Below are positions 37,744-47,658 of a DNA stretch of 64,000 nucleotides, piece after piece. The translations under genes and the position numbers were made by a program. Every line of letters starts with the position of its first letter. Within the stretch, counting starts at the first letter, position 1. Source of the DNA: Lacicoccus halitifaciens (GTDB taxonomy: Bacteria; Bacillota; Bacilli; Staphylococcales; Salinicoccaceae); NCBI RefSeq assembly GCF_040544485.1, contig NZ_JBDZDV010000003.1, forward strand, positions 186,001 through 250,000, given 5' to 3'. The notes beneath the pieces are model-generated. The model searched no databases and had not been told where the DNA came from. It was given only the letters and a program-made list of their open reading frames with translations.

Positions 37744-39858
37744 TTAATTCTTTCTGTTATTATCTTCCCACTCTTCTGCACGTCTCTTCTGTTCATCGAG
37801 ACGCACATTATCCTCACGGTTTTCCGGTTCACCGACCATGTCCGGACGTTCTTCCAGACTGCGGCCGGAGTCTTCGGATGTACCTTGACCGGAGCTGCGT
37901 TCTTTCTCTTCTGCTTCTTTTTTCACTTCTTCGTATGATTTTCCGATTTTGCCCTCTTCTTCGGACTCATCGAGTTCGGAATCATCCGCCGTGTGGTCCA
38001 CAAACGTTCTCTCAGGCAGCTTGCCATCGTAGAAGAGACTTTCAATCTGTTCACGGTCGAGCGTCTCGACCTCAAGCAATGTTTCCGCAATCAATACAAG
38101 CTGTTCCTTATGGTCGGTCAGGATCTGACGGCAGCGTTCATACTGCGTCTTGACGATGTTCTGCATCTCCTGATCGATTTCATAGGCGATCTTATCCGAG
38201 TAGTTCGGATCGCCCTGCATGCTTTTACCAAGGAACACCTGTCCGTTCGATTCGCCGAATTGAAGGGGTCCGAGCTTATCACTCATACCGTATTCCGTAA
38301 CCATGCTGCGCGCAATCCCTGTAGAGCGTTGGAAGTCGTTATGGGCACCGGTGGATACTTCACCGAAGTTGATCTCTTCGGAGACACGTCCGCCGAGCAG
38401 GCCGACGATCTTATCTTCAAGTTCCGGCTTCGTCATGAAGTAACGGTCCTCACGCGGAAGCATGACGGCATATCCGCCTGCCTGGCCGCGGGGGACGATC
38501 GTGACTTTATGGACCATGTCCGCATCATCCAGCACCATGCCGATGATTGTGTGCCCCGCTTCGTGGAACGCCACGATCTTCCTTTCCTTCTCGGAAATGA
38601 TCTTGCTCTTCTTGGCCGGACCGGCAATGACACGGTCGGTCGCTTCATCGACGTCACGCATGTCGATCTTCGTCTTGTTCTGCCTTGCCGCAACAAGTGC
38701 CGCTTCATTCAGCAGGTTCTCAAGATCTGCACCTGTGAAGCCCGGCGTGCGCTGTGCGATCGCCTTCAAGTCGACGGTGTCGTCAAGCGGCTTATTGCGT
38801 GAATGCACTTTAAGCACTGCTTCACGGCCTCTGACATCCGGACGGCCGACCTGGATCTGCCTGTCGAAACGTCCCGGGCGCAGAAGCGCCGGGTCGAGGA
38901 TATCCGGTCTATTCGTCGCTGCAATCATGATGATGCCTTCGTTTTCACCAAAGCCATCCATCTCAACAAGCAGCTGGTTCAGTGTCTGCTCACGCTCATC
39001 ATGACCGCCGCCCACACCGGCGCCACGCTGGCGTCCGACTGCGTCGATCTCATCTATGAAGATGATGCATGGTGCGTTCTTTTTCGCATTTTCGAACAAA
39101 TCACGTACACGGGATGCACCGACACCGACGAACATCTCAACGAAGTCGGAACCACTGATCGAGAAGAACGGTACGCCGGCTTCACCGGCAACAGCCCTTG
39201 CGATCAATGTCTTACCGGTACCCGGAGGTCCCACTAAAAGGACACCTTTCGGTATACGTGCGCCGATCCTGTCAAAGCGTCGGTGATCCTTCAGGAAGTC
39301 GACGACTTCGATCAGTTCCTGCTTCTCTTCATCTGCACCGGCAACATCGTCAAAACGGACCTTTTTCTTATTCTGGTCATAGAGCTTCGCCTTGGATTTG
39401 CCGAAGTTCATCATCTTGCCGCCGCCTCCGCCGCCGCCCTGGGCCTGACTCATCAGGAACAGGAAGAGGAAGAGTATGAGGAGCAGTGGTATGAATGTAA
39501 ACAGCATGGTCGTCCATGGACTCTGCTGCTCAGCCGGTTCCACCGCAAAGTTCAGGCCGTCCTGGGCCCGTGCCGTATCCAATATGCTGTCGAGGTCATC
39601 CACACTGTTATAGGGAATGACGGATGTAAATGACTCCTGTTCTTCCTGCGTGCTGAGACGCCCCTCGATCAAATAAACATTCCTGTCCGGCTGGATGAGT
39701 AATTCTTCAACGTTGCCGGCTTCAAGCTGTTCTAAAAATTCACTGTACTGAAGCTCTTCTTCAAGACCGCCAGTACCATTAAATTGTGAGAAAATACCAA
39801 ACATGATGACAACTAATACAAGGATTAGTATCATATTACGACCTGTATTCTTCGGCAT
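37744..39858 (-). CDS. ftsH: ATP-dependent zinc metalloprotease FtsH
   Basis: A membrane AAA protease for quality control. The 704-residue product has transmembrane helices near residues 8-25 and 112-132 flanking an extracytoplasmic domain, Walker A GPPGTGKT near 207-214, Walker B CIIFIDEIDAVG near 260-271, second region of homology near 310-325 and the zinc site HEAGH near 430. The C-terminal 60 residues are acidic and low in complexity. GGAGGATTACGA precedes the ATG. Confidence 0.97.
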   Translation of the reverse strand: MPKNTGRNMILILVLVVIMFGIFSQFNGTGGLEEELQYSEFLEQLEAGNVEELLIQPDRNVYLIEGRLSTQEEQESFTSVIPYNSVDDLDSILDTARAQDGLNFAVEPAEQQSPWTTMLFTFIPLLLILFLFLFLMSQAQGGGGGGGKMMNFGKSKAKLYDQNKKKVRFDDVAGADEEKQELIEVVDFLKDHRRFDRIGARIPKGVLLVGPPGTGKTLIARAVAGEAGVPFFSISGSDFVEMFVGVGASRVRDLFENAKKNAPCIIFIDEIDAVGRQRGAGVGGGHDEREQTLNQLLVEMDGFGENEGIIMIAATNRPDILDPALLRPGRFDRQIQVGRPDVRGREAVLKVHSRNKPLDDTVDLKAIAQRTPGFTGADLENLLNEAALVAARQNKTKIDMRDVDEATDRVIAGPAKKSKIISEKERKIVAFHEAGHTIIGMVLDDADMVHKVTIVPRGQAGGYAVMLPREDRYFMTKPELEDKIVGLLGGRVSEEINFGEVSTGAHNDFQRSTGIARSMVTEYGMSDKLGPLQFGESNGQVFLGKSMQGDPNYSDKIAYEIDQEMQNIVKTQYERCRQILTDHKEQLVLIAETLLEVETLDREQIESLFYDGKLPERTFVDHTADDSELDESEEEGKIGKSYEEVKKEAEEKERSSGQGTSEDSGRSLEERPDMVGEPENREDNVRLDEQKRRAEEWEDNNRKN

Positions 39859-39931
39859 TCGTAATCCTCCATTTCTAATACACTAAAAAAAATAATATCA
39901 CAATATCTTCAAGTAATTCCACTTATATGGT

Positions 39932-40471
39932 TTATGAATAAAACTCAGGTTTAAGCAGGCCGATATATGGCAGGTTCCGGTATTTCTCATCGAAATCCAG
40001 GCCATATCCGACGACGAAACCATCAGGAATTTCCGTTCCTATGTACTTGACGTCGACGTGCAGCTTCCTGTTCACCGGTTTATCCAGCAGTGTGACGATT
40101 TCAATCGATGCGGCATTACGATACTTGATGAGGTCGATGATCGAATTCAGCGTCGTCCCCGTCTCAATGATGTCCTCAACGATCAGAACATGCCTGCCGT
40201 CGACCGATCCGGAAAGGTCTTTTAATATCTGGACTTCCCCCGTCGATTTTGTACCCACATAGCTTGATACATCCATGAAATCTATTTCCAGATGCGTATC
40301 GATCTTTTTGATCAGATCCCCCATGAACAGGACAGACCCTTTAAGCAGCCCGACCATGATCGGGGTTTTTCCTTCATAGTCTTTTGTGATCGTCTCGCCC
40401 AGATGGGTCACGATCCGTTCAATATCTTCTTCCGATAAAACTATTTCACTGATATCATTCCTCAGGCTCAT
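39932..40471 (-). CDS. hpt: Hypoxanthine phosphoribosyltransferase
   Basis: Purine salvage enzyme, 179 residues. PRPP-binding loop VLIVEDIIETGTTLNSIIDL near 96-115, GLLKGSVLFMGDLIKKI near 41-57 and the C-terminal DKPVNRKL / GYGLDFDEKYRNLPYIG segments typical of the bacterial family. The ATG follows GGAG and lies within the end of tilS (17-nt overlap). The pair tilS-hpt followed by ftsH is conserved in Firmicutes; in Bacillus TilS and HprT act together on the ftsH promoter. Confidence 0.96.
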   Translation of the reverse strand: MSLRNDISEIVLSEEDIERIVTHLGETITKDYEGKTPIMVGLLKGSVLFMGDLIKKIDTHLEIDFMDVSSYVGTKSTGEVQILKDLSGSVDGRHVLIVEDIIETGTTLNSIIDLIKYRNAASIEIVTLLDKPVNRKLHVDVKYIGTEIPDGFVVGYGLDFDEKYRNLPYIGLLKPEFYS

Positions 40472-41735
40472 GCGCTTTCTCCTTTGATATATTTAATCCG
40501 TTATAATTTTCTCGTGGTTCAATTATATTATAGATCGTTCCCAGTGCAATGATTTCATTGCACTTATCGGCGATCACGGGAATTTTTTCCCGCTCCTCCC
40601 GCGGGACCTTGTTGTCGATGAAAATTCTGGACAACTTCTTCCGCCCCACCTTCGGCAGCCTGATCACATCACCATCCATCCTCGGACGTACGGTGAGCGG
40701 CAGCATCTCCCGGGGAAGCTCCACATCTATCCGGTAACCGTTATGATGGTAAGTCCCGTTGGCTGTGATCAAAAGATCCTCATCCATTAATCTTACATGT
40801 TTTGTGCTCCCATCATCGATGAACAGCCTGCCGTATCTCAATTTGATGGTTTTACCCCCGGCATGGAGGTCACTCTGGGATGCATCACCCTGACTGACAG
40901 CGATGAGCTCTTCGATGAATTTCCGCCCGGCATGGATCCCATGGAGGCTGAGCCACTTCTGAAGGATGAACACTTTGATGATGTGCGGCTCATTATTCAA
41001 CGCAGTTCTTTCAAGGTCTTCATCTTTGGTGTGACTTATGAATTCCGATGCCCTGAGCCGTGCAAGTTTTTTCAGTTCATCCATATCTTCTGCAGCCCGG
41101 CCGAGGCTTGTTTCGTGAAGATGCTCATGCGCCCTGATCGCCGGCATGATGTGATGGCGTATATAGTTCCTCGTATAATCATCTTCTGCATTCGTCTCAT
41201 CTTCGAAGTAATGGACATGGTGCCTGTTCTGATACTGCTTTATCACTTGCCGGGAGACGGCCAAAAGGGGCCTTGCGACCGGGAGTCCATCGACGGTGCC
41301 TGCTGATTTTATACCGAGCGTATCATTGAGGTGCCTGCCCGTCAGCAGCTGGTGGAGGATGGTTTCATGGTGATCATCCAGATGATGGGCCGTCAGAAGG
41401 ACAGCGGCCCCATGTTTCCCGCACTGTTCTTTAAAAAAACGGTAGCGCAAAGCCCTGGCCTTAGCCTGGGAAAAATCCCCCGCCATGGAGAGGTGCGCCA
41501 CTTCCACAGCATGCCCGTTCCGGGAGCCGAGGCGCCTTATGTAGCTTTCTTCATCCGCCGATTCCGGCCTCACCCCGTGATTGACATGCAGCAGTACAAG
41601 CTTCCGGTATGTGTCGTCCCGTTCCGTGAGAATATGGTACAGGACCATGGAATCGATGCCTCCGGAGACTGCCAGCGCAATCGTATCGGACGGTGCCCAC
41701 ATCATCTGCATCAATTTATCGATATCTTCGGTCAT
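40455..41735 (-). CDS. tilS: tRNA(Ile)-lysidine synthetase
   Basis: TilS converts C34 of the CAU tRNA-Ile to lysidine, so it reads AUA. The 426-residue N-type ATP pyrophosphatase has the PP-loop AVSGGIDSMVLYHIL near 19-33, VNHGVRPES near 47-55, LLTAHHLDDHHETILHQLLTG near 108-128, and a C-terminal domain with RPRMDGDVIRLPKVGRKKLSRIFIDNKVP near 345-373. Start: ATG at 41735 behind GGAG; the frame extends to a TTG at 41747 inside that site. Confidence 0.94.
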   Translation of the reverse strand: MTEDIDKLMQMMWAPSDTIALAVSGGIDSMVLYHILTERDDTYRKLVLLHVNHGVRPESADEESYIRRLGSRNGHAVEVAHLSMAGDFSQAKARALRYRFFKEQCGKHGAAVLLTAHHLDDHHETILHQLLTGRHLNDTLGIKSAGTVDGLPVARPLLAVSRQVIKQYQNRHHVHYFEDETNAEDDYTRNYIRHHIMPAIRAHEHLHETSLGRAAEDMDELKKLARLRASEFISHTKDEDLERTALNNEPHIIKVFILQKWLSLHGIHAGRKFIEELIAVSQGDASQSDLHAGGKTIKLRYGRLFIDDGSTKHVRLMDEDLLITANGTYHHNGYRIDVELPREMLPLTVRPRMDGDVIRLPKVGRKKLSRIFIDNKVPREEREKIPVIADKCNEIIALGTIYNIIEPRENYNGLNISKEKAHEPEE

Positions 41736-41756
41736 TTTAATCTCCAACTTATATAC

Positions 41757-41791
41757 AAAAATAAAATAAGGCGATTACTAGTAATCGCCTT
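41757..41791 (-). terminator. Terminator after the S1-domain gene
   Basis: A perfect palindrome AAGGCGATTAC/GTAATCGCCTT followed by ATTTTATTTTTG on the minus strand. Confidence 0.9.
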
Positions 41792-41797
41792 GATTTT

Positions 41798-42178
41798 TTA
41801 TCTGCGACCCCCGCCGCCCCGACGAGATTCTGCTTGTCTCTTGATCGTGGAAAGTCGATCTTCACTGTCTTTAAGGAAAGAAGAAAGTTTCTCCTCAAAA
41901 TCTTTTGGTGACGCTTCTTTGCGAGGTCTTGGCTTTGGTTTGTTTTCTTTCGCCTTTTTTATGGAAAGGCTGATTTTACCGTCATCACCGATGGACAGTA
42001 CTTTGACCTCCACCTCCTGGCCGACACTCAAATGATCATTGATATCTTCTACATACTGATCGGCCACTTCACTGATGTGCACCAATCCGTTCTTTCTGTC
42101 CGGCAACTCGACGAACGCACCGAAATGTTTGATACCTGTTACTTTCCCTGTGATTTTACTGCCCACTTCTAATGACAT
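41798..42178 (-). CDS. S1 RNA-binding domain protein (YabR/GSP13/CvfD-like)
   Basis: A 126-residue protein with one S1 domain at about 1-72 (LEVGSKITGKVTGIKHFGAFVEL, then GLVHISEVADQYVEDIND) and a basic, Arg/Gly-rich tail ending RRGGGGRR. Relatives bind ribosomes or regulate translation under stress. Start: ATG at 42178; the ribosome binding site GGGAGG is unusually far (13 nt). Placed between divIC and tilS as in other Bacilli. Confidence 0.9.
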   Translation of the reverse strand: MSLEVGSKITGKVTGIKHFGAFVELPDRKNGLVHISEVADQYVEDINDHLSVGQEVEVKVLSIGDDGKISLSIKKAKENKPKPRPRKEASPKDFEEKLSSFLKDSEDRLSTIKRQAESRRGGGGRR

Positions 42179-42260
42179 GTTTATATGATATCCTCCCAAT
42201 TACTGTTATCTCTATATATGATACTATAAAAATGAAAAATAATCATTACATATGTAATGA

Positions 42261-42686
42261 TTATTCTCCGTTTCCATCTTCGGTTGTAACACTTTCGTCA
42301 TCATTGCCTTCCGAGAGGTTGAAAATGATTTCCCCTTCCTCGGACAGGAAGAATTCGCTGCGCGCAATGCGCATGATGTAATTATCATCGTTCAACTGCT
42401 TGATCTGCTGTTCCAGATCCCGGGCTTCCGTGATTTTATTCTCCAGGATCTCTTCGTTCGAGACCACTTCTTCTTTTAAAAGTGAATTTTGATTGTGTTG
42501 ATGCAGGGCCATGACCAGAAGGATGCCTGCGACGACCAGCATGAGACTGCTGACCAGCACTGTCCTTCTCCTGCTGACACGCTGCTCACCCGTCAGCACT
42601 TTTTTCTCGGATTCCTTTTTCCGGGTGTAGTTGTTGAGTAATTTCACAACTTTATTGTTCACAGCACCACGTCCATTCCTCATCAT
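42261..42686 (-). CDS. divIC: Cell division protein DivIC (FtsB-like)
   Basis: A bitopic septum protein that forms a complex with FtsL and DivIB. The 141-residue product has a basic cytoplasmic N-terminus (1-45), one transmembrane helix near 47-64 (TVLVSSLMLVVAGILLVMAL), a coiled coil near 70-105 and YIMRIARSEFFLSEEGEIIF near 104-123, the DivIC signature, with an acidic tail. It follows rqcP as in B. subtilis and S. aureus. Confidence 0.93.
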   Translation of the reverse strand: MMRNGRGAVNNKVVKLLNNYTRKKESEKKVLTGEQRVSRRRTVLVSSLMLVVAGILLVMALHQHNQNSLLKEEVVSNEEILENKITEARDLEQQIKQLNDDNYIMRIARSEFFLSEEGEIIFNLSEGNDDESVTTEDGNGE

Positions 42687-42726
42687 CAGCTCTCACTTTT
42701 AAAATACACTATTTTCAGATTAAATT

Positions 42727-43020
42727 CTACAGAAACTCATTGATTTCCTCGTCTTTTTCTTCTTTTTCAATTCTTTCCTCGCTGATGATCTTATACATTC
42801 TTTCCGCTTCTTCTTTTCTTGCATGGGATTCGAGCATCAGCACTTCAAGCGTCACGATTTTATTGCCGAACCTGATCTCGACGATATCGCCGACATTCAG
42901 GACCGTACCCGCCTTGGCCGTATGTCCGTTGATCTTCACGCGGCCTTCGTCGCTCACTTCTTTTGCGAGTGTCCGCCTCTTGATGACGCGTGACACCTTA
43001 AGAAATTTATCCAGTCTCAT
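42727..43020 (-). CDS. rqcP: Ribosome quality control factor RqcP (S4 domain, YabO)
   Basis: RqcP helps RqcH add alanine tails to stalled nascent chains on 50S subunits. The 97-residue protein starts MRLDKFLKVSRVIKRRTLAK, an S4 RNA-binding domain through about residue 60 (VKINGHTAKAGTVLNVGDIVEIRFG), then a charged tail. It overlaps the yabN stop by 14 nt. Confidence 0.93.
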   Translation of the reverse strand: MRLDKFLKVSRVIKRRTLAKEVSDEGRVKINGHTAKAGTVLNVGDIVEIRFGNKIVTLEVLMLESHARKEEAERMYKIISEERIEKEEKDEEINEFL

Positions 43021-44191
43021 TCGTATCCTCCTTTTCCTCCACCTGTTCGGACAAAGTCTTCTGATGATGGATCGTCTCTTTCATCCACCCGAGAACCTTC
43101 TCCCCGTATTCTTTTTCATATTTGATCTTGTCTTTCTTGCCTTCGGCCTTCTTGGCTTTCTGCCAGACTTCGTTCAAGTCCTCCATATCCTCAACGACCG
43201 CATCCGAGAAGACGTGCGGATGGCGCCTGATGACCTTTTCGGTCATTCCGCCGAGGACATCCATGAAATCGAAGTGCCCCCTCTTGCTGCCGATGGCGGA
43301 ATGCAGCGCAACCTGGAGCAGTATGTCCCCGAGTTCTTCGACGATGGCATCATCGTCCCCCTGCTCGATCGCCTCGATCACTTCATATGCCTCTTCCAGC
43401 AGGTATTTTTGAAGCGATTCATGCGTCTGCTTCTTATCCCACGGGCAGCCGTCCTCACCGACAAGCGTATCAAAGATATTCATCATATGGTGGACCGACT
43501 TCACATCCTGCGCCTCGAGCGATGATGCAGGGATGAAGAGCGCCATCAGGTTGCTCGCAACGTGGAGATGATCGGTTTCATGGAGCGGCACCTCGTACAC
43601 CATCTCATCACTGCCGCCTGCAGCGGTGATGATTTTGACATCCATCTCCGCCGGGTAGTAATCGAGCAGCGTCAGTTTGACATCACTCAGGCTGAACTGG
43701 TCATACACCTGCGTGATGATCGTATGCTTCCTGTGCGAAAGGTCCCGGAGTTCAAGCGTCGTCGCATCGAGCAGCTGGAAGCCGTCATTGACGGGCACCC
43801 CCGCTGCGGTGACGACCGCATCTATGAAACTGCCGCCGCCCTTGATGTCGACGCGGAAACCTTCCTCCGCTGCGCGTGCCAGCAGGAGCTCCGTCGTCGT
43901 TTCATAAAATAAAGGATGCCCCGGCACGGCATAATCCACATCCGATGATTCTACCGCCCGGATGAGGCGGCTGCAGATTTCTTCATATGTCTCCTCGAAA
44001 GTGCCGCTGCTTTCGTAAATGTCATCGAATGATTGCCATTTGAGCCCTTCTTCCTTCAATACTGCGGTGACCGGATGGTCCTCCGTCCGCAGATAAAGAT
44101 TACGGGAAGACTTGATCTCCCTCCATATGCCGAGCGGCATGCTGTCGATGTCCGAACTGCCGAGTCCGATGATATTGATTGTATTCATCAT
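43007..44191 (-). CDS. yabN: YabN: tetrapyrrole methylase-like and MazG pyrophosphatase fusion
   Basis: A 394-residue two-domain protein. The N-terminal part (about 1-210) resembles SAM-dependent tetrapyrrole methylases (INIIGLGSSDIDSMPLGI, then VDYAVPGHPLFYETT). The C-terminal part is a MazG nucleotide pyrophosphatase (about 235-380: LVGEDGCPWDKKQTHESLQKYLLEEAYEVIEAI, acidic EExxE and D motifs, RRHPHVF). It probably hydrolyses non-canonical NTPs. GGAGG lies 4 or 7 nt before two adjacent ATGs (44191, 44188). Overlaps mfd by 4 nt. Confidence 0.92.
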   Translation of the reverse strand: MMNTINIIGLGSSDIDSMPLGIWREIKSSRNLYLRTEDHPVTAVLKEEGLKWQSFDDIYESSGTFEETYEEICSRLIRAVESSDVDYAVPGHPLFYETTTELLLARAAEEGFRVDIKGGGSFIDAVVTAAGVPVNDGFQLLDATTLELRDLSHRKHTIITQVYDQFSLSDVKLTLLDYYPAEMDVKIITAAGGSDEMVYEVPLHETDHLHVASNLMALFIPASSLEAQDVKSVHHMMNIFDTLVGEDGCPWDKKQTHESLQKYLLEEAYEVIEAIEQGDDDAIVEELGDILLQVALHSAIGSKRGHFDFMDVLGGMTEKVIRRHPHVFSDAVVEDMEDLNEVWQKAKKAEGKKDKIKYEKEYGEKVLGWMKETIHHQKTLSEQVEEKEDTNETG

Positions 44192-47100
44192 GCAACCTCC
44201 ATCCTGCTGTCCTGTATATCTTCCATGATATTGACAAGCTTTTTGATATCTTTCGTTGCGACCGTAATCTTGAGTTCGCCGTCCTGGACCCCGACCTGGA
44301 TGATGCGTCCGTAGTCCCTTGTATCCATGAACAATTTCTCCCCGTCGATTTGTGAAGTCGCCTGCCTGGAGACGTGGAGATGGATCCTGCCGCCGTCTTC
44401 CTTGACCTGGTAGATGCCGTACATCAGGGCATAGACTTTCACACGCACAAGCTGCAGCAGATTGTCGACTTCTTCCGGGAATGTGCCGAACCTGTCGATC
44501 AGCTCGTCTTCAATGTCCATGACCGCATCGATCGAACTTGCCGCCCGGAGGCGTTTATAAATATCGATCTTCGACTGTTCATGGGTGATGTAGGTGCCCG
44601 GTATATAGGCATCGAGCGTGATGTCGATCGGAATGTTGAGCGGTTTCTCCTCTTCTTCGATACCCCGCTTCTCCCTGACGGCGGATTCAAGCATTTCGGA
44701 GTACAGTTCATATCCGACGGAGTCGATGAAGCCCGACTGGTGTTTGCCGAGCAGGTTCCCCGCACCGCGGATGTTGAGGTCCCGCATCGCAATCTTGAAC
44801 CCGCTGCCGAGCTCGGTGTATTCCTTGATGGCTTCAAGCCGTTTTTCCGCCACTTCGGTGAGCACTTTATTCGGCTGATGGAAGAGGTAGGCGTAACTGA
44901 TCCGGTTGCTCCGCCCGACCCGGCCCCGCAGCTGGTAGAGCTGGCTGAGGCCGAAGCGGTCGGCATCCTCGATGATCAGCGTATTCGCATTCGGCACGTC
45001 CACGCCCGTCTCTATGATCGTCGTCGTGACAAGGACGTCGAACTCATGATTGACGAAGTCGAGCATCGTCTCCTCGATCTCTTTTTCGGTCATCTTCGCG
45101 TGCATGACGCCGACGTTCGCATCGGGGACAAGGGATTCCACATGGGCCTTCTTCTGATAGATCGTATCCACACGGTTATGGAGGTAGAACACCTGCCCGT
45201 CCCGTGCAAGCTCCCTTTCGATCGCCTCACGGACGAAGTTGCCGTTGTATTCAAGCACGTAAGTCTGTACAGGGAAGCGGTTCTCAGGCGGCGTCTCGAT
45301 CACCGACAAGTCCCTCACCCCGGATAAGCTCATGTGCAGTGTCCGCGGGATCGGCGTTGCAGTGAGCGTCAGCACATCCACATTCGTCTTCAGCTGTTTG
45401 ATGCGCTCCTTGTGCCGCACCCCGAAACGCTGCTCCTCATCGACGATCAGGAGGCCGAGGTCCTTGAATTCGACATCCTTGCCCAGAATCTTATGGGTGC
45501 CGACGACGATGTCGATCGTCCCTTCCTTCAGGCCTTCCCGCGTCTTCTTGTTCTGTGCGGCGGTCCGGAAGCGGCTCATCATCGCCACATTCACCGGATA
45601 GTCCTCGATCCTCTCGATCAGGCTTTCGAAGTGCTGGGCTGCAAGTATGGTCGTCGGCACGAGGAATGCCACCTGCTTGCCGTCCTGGACGGCCTTGAAG
45701 GCTGCACGGATGGCGACTTCGGTCTTGCCGTAGCCCACATCGCCGCAGAGCAGGCGGTCCATCGGCTTGATGTCTTCCATATCATTTTTGATTTCGTTCA
45801 CCGAAGCTATCTGGTCGGGGGTCGGTTCATAAGGGAAACGCTCCTCGAACGCCTGCTGCATGTCGGTGTCCGGCGAAAACTTGTAGCCCCTCGCCTCTGC
45901 ACGCTCCTGGTACAGCTTCATGAGCTCGTCGGCGATCTCATTGACGCTCGCTTCGACTTTGGCCTTCGTCTTCTTCCACTCCGTGCCGCCGAGCTTGTGC
46001 ATCTTCGGTGCATTGTCCTCATTCGATACATATTTCTGGACGAGGTCCATCTGATCCACAGGGATGTACAGCTGATCCGTCCCTTTGTACTGCAGCTTCA
46101 TGTAGTCGTTGTGGATGCCGCCGACTTCCATCGTCTCTATGCCGAGGTAGCGCCCGACGCCGTGGTGCACATGGACGACGTAATCCCCGACATTCAAGTC
46201 CTGATAGGACTTGATCTTCTCGGCATTGGTGAGCTTCTGGCGCCGCTTCTTCTTTTTGATGGTTTTATTGTAAAGTTCCTTTGAAGTCAGCACCGCCACC
46301 TGCATGAAGGGCAGAATAAAGCCCTTCGGCATCTCACCGAGGGTGAGGACGATGCCCGAGTCGACCGGTATTTCATGAATGTAGCTTGTGATCTTCAAAT
46401 CATCGAGCAGCTGCTTGGTCTTCAAAAGCTCCTCTTCATTCCTCAGGATGATGTTGACCAAATAGTCGTCCTGCAGCATCCTGTTAAGGTTCGATGCAAG
46501 GATATCATACTGTCCGTAGTAGATTTCAGTCGGGCGCACCGATATTTTGACGATCTTCCCGATTTCAACCGGCATGCTCTTTGTGAAGAGCGTGAAATAT
46601 GTGCTGCCTTTCATCGACAGCAGCCGGTCAAGCTGCCCTTCGAGGTAGTTGCCACCGCCTTTGAACACTTTGCCGGCTTCAACCATCGAACTGTAGAATT
46701 CACTGACCGCTGAAAGCTCCGCTTCATATGCCGATGTGATGTTCGTCACTTCGTCCACCATCACATGGTGATCCTCACCGATATAGTCGATGATCGAGTT
46801 CCCGGATTCATGCAGGAGATGCGCATACCGCGCGAGATGTTCGAAAGCTAGGTCCGGGTGCGTCACTTCTTCGAAGTGCTCCGTCAAAGCTTCCTTTCCC
46901 GCCTCATCCAGATGATCCGCATCCTGTTCATACAATTCGCGGATTTTGGCAAGGAGCCGCTCCCGATCATCGGCATCGAGGACATATTCAGCATACGGCT
47001 CCAGCGTGAAGGCATCGATGTTTTTAATCGAACGCTGCGTCTCCGGATCGATGATGCGCAGAGAATCGACTTCATCACCGAAAAGCTCCATGCGGTACAG

Positions 47101-47658
47101 CGATTCCGGCGTGAATATGTCGATGATGTCCCCGCGGACCGCGAACTCCCCGGCATTCTGTGCTTTCGATAAGCGTTTATAGCCGATGCTGACCAGATAT
47201 TCCAACAACTCTTCGTAATCCACGATATCCGCATTTTTGAAAGTCCTTTGATGCGTCAGAAGCTTCTCCTTCGGCATGAGCGGTTTCATCAGCGCATGCA
47301 CCGGCACGAGAAACAGCCCCGGCACATTATGTGCCAGAGCATAGCCTGCAGCCATCCTTGACTTGATGAATTCAGGGCTCTGTTTCGAATGGTTTTCTAT
47401 CATGATATCGCCGACCGGGAATGTGTATACATTGTCCTCCATCAGGTCCATCAGCACTGCCGCCAGCTTTTCCATCTGGTGGTTGTTCTGGACGAAAATG
47501 ACGTACGGCCTTTTGTTCATCTCGTAAAGCTGATACAGCAGCGTGGCCTTGAAATCTTCGTTCACGCCGGTGACAAGCAGGTTCTCTTTTTTGTCGTGTT
47601 TTGCGACCTCGAGGAACCTTTCATCATTACGTATGCGCTTTAAAATTTTCTTATCCAT
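44188..47658 (-). CDS. mfd: Transcription-repair coupling factor Mfd
   Basis: Mfd removes stalled RNA polymerase and recruits UvrA. About 1156 residues: UvrB-like N-terminus (1-300), RNA polymerase-interacting CarD-like domain near 490-550 (GDYVVHVHHGVGRYLGIE), translocase with Walker A LLCGDVGYGKTEVA near 640 and DEEQ box LLIVDEEQRFG near 743, RGRVGRSNRISYAYLF near 905-920, and the C-terminal TRCF domain. Start: ATG at 47658; ATG 47664 and GTG 47667 are also in frame. It overlaps the end of pth. Confidence 0.96.
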   Translation of the reverse strand: MDKKILKRIRNDERFLEVAKHDKKENLLVTGVNEDFKATLLYQLYEMNKRPYVIFVQNNHQMEKLAAVLMDLMEDNVYTFPVGDIMIENHSKQSPEFIKSRMAAGYALAHNVPGLFLVPVHALMKPLMPKEKLLTHQRTFKNADIVDYEELLEYLVSIGYKRLSKAQNAGEFAVRGDIIDIFTPESLYRMELFGDEVDSLRIIDPETQRSIKNIDAFTLEPYAEYVLDADDRERLLAKIRELYEQDADHLDEAGKEALTEHFEEVTHPDLAFEHLARYAHLLHESGNSIIDYIGEDHHVMVDEVTNITSAYEAELSAVSEFYSSMVEAGKVFKGGGNYLEGQLDRLLSMKGSTYFTLFTKSMPVEIGKIVKISVRPTEIYYGQYDILASNLNRMLQDDYLVNIILRNEEELLKTKQLLDDLKITSYIHEIPVDSGIVLTLGEMPKGFILPFMQVAVLTSKELYNKTIKKKKRRQKLTNAEKIKSYQDLNVGDYVVHVHHGVGRYLGIETMEVGGIHNDYMKLQYKGTDQLYIPVDQMDLVQKYVSNEDNAPKMHKLGGTEWKKTKAKVEASVNEIADELMKLYQERAEARGYKFSPDTDMQQAFEERFPYEPTPDQIASVNEIKNDMEDIKPMDRLLCGDVGYGKTEVAIRAAFKAVQDGKQVAFLVPTTILAAQHFESLIERIEDYPVNVAMMSRFRTAAQNKKTREGLKEGTIDIVVGTHKILGKDVEFKDLGLLIVDEEQRFGVRHKERIKQLKTNVDVLTLTATPIPRTLHMSLSGVRDLSVIETPPENRFPVQTYVLEYNGNFVREAIERELARDGQVFYLHNRVDTIYQKKAHVESLVPDANVGVMHAKMTEKEIEETMLDFVNHEFDVLVTTTIIETGVDVPNANTLIIEDADRFGLSQLYQLRGRVGRSNRISYAYLFHQPNKVLTEVAEKRLEAIKEYTELGSGFKIAMRDLNIRGAGNLLGKHQSGFIDSVGYELYSEMLESAVREKRGIEEEEKPLNIPIDITLDAYIPGTYITHEQSKIDIYKRLRAASSIDAVMDIEDELIDRFGTFPEEVDNLLQLVRVKVYALMYGIYQVKEDGGRIHLHVSRQATSQIDGEKLFMDTRDYGRIIQVGVQDGELKITVATKDIKKLVNIMEDIQDSRMEVA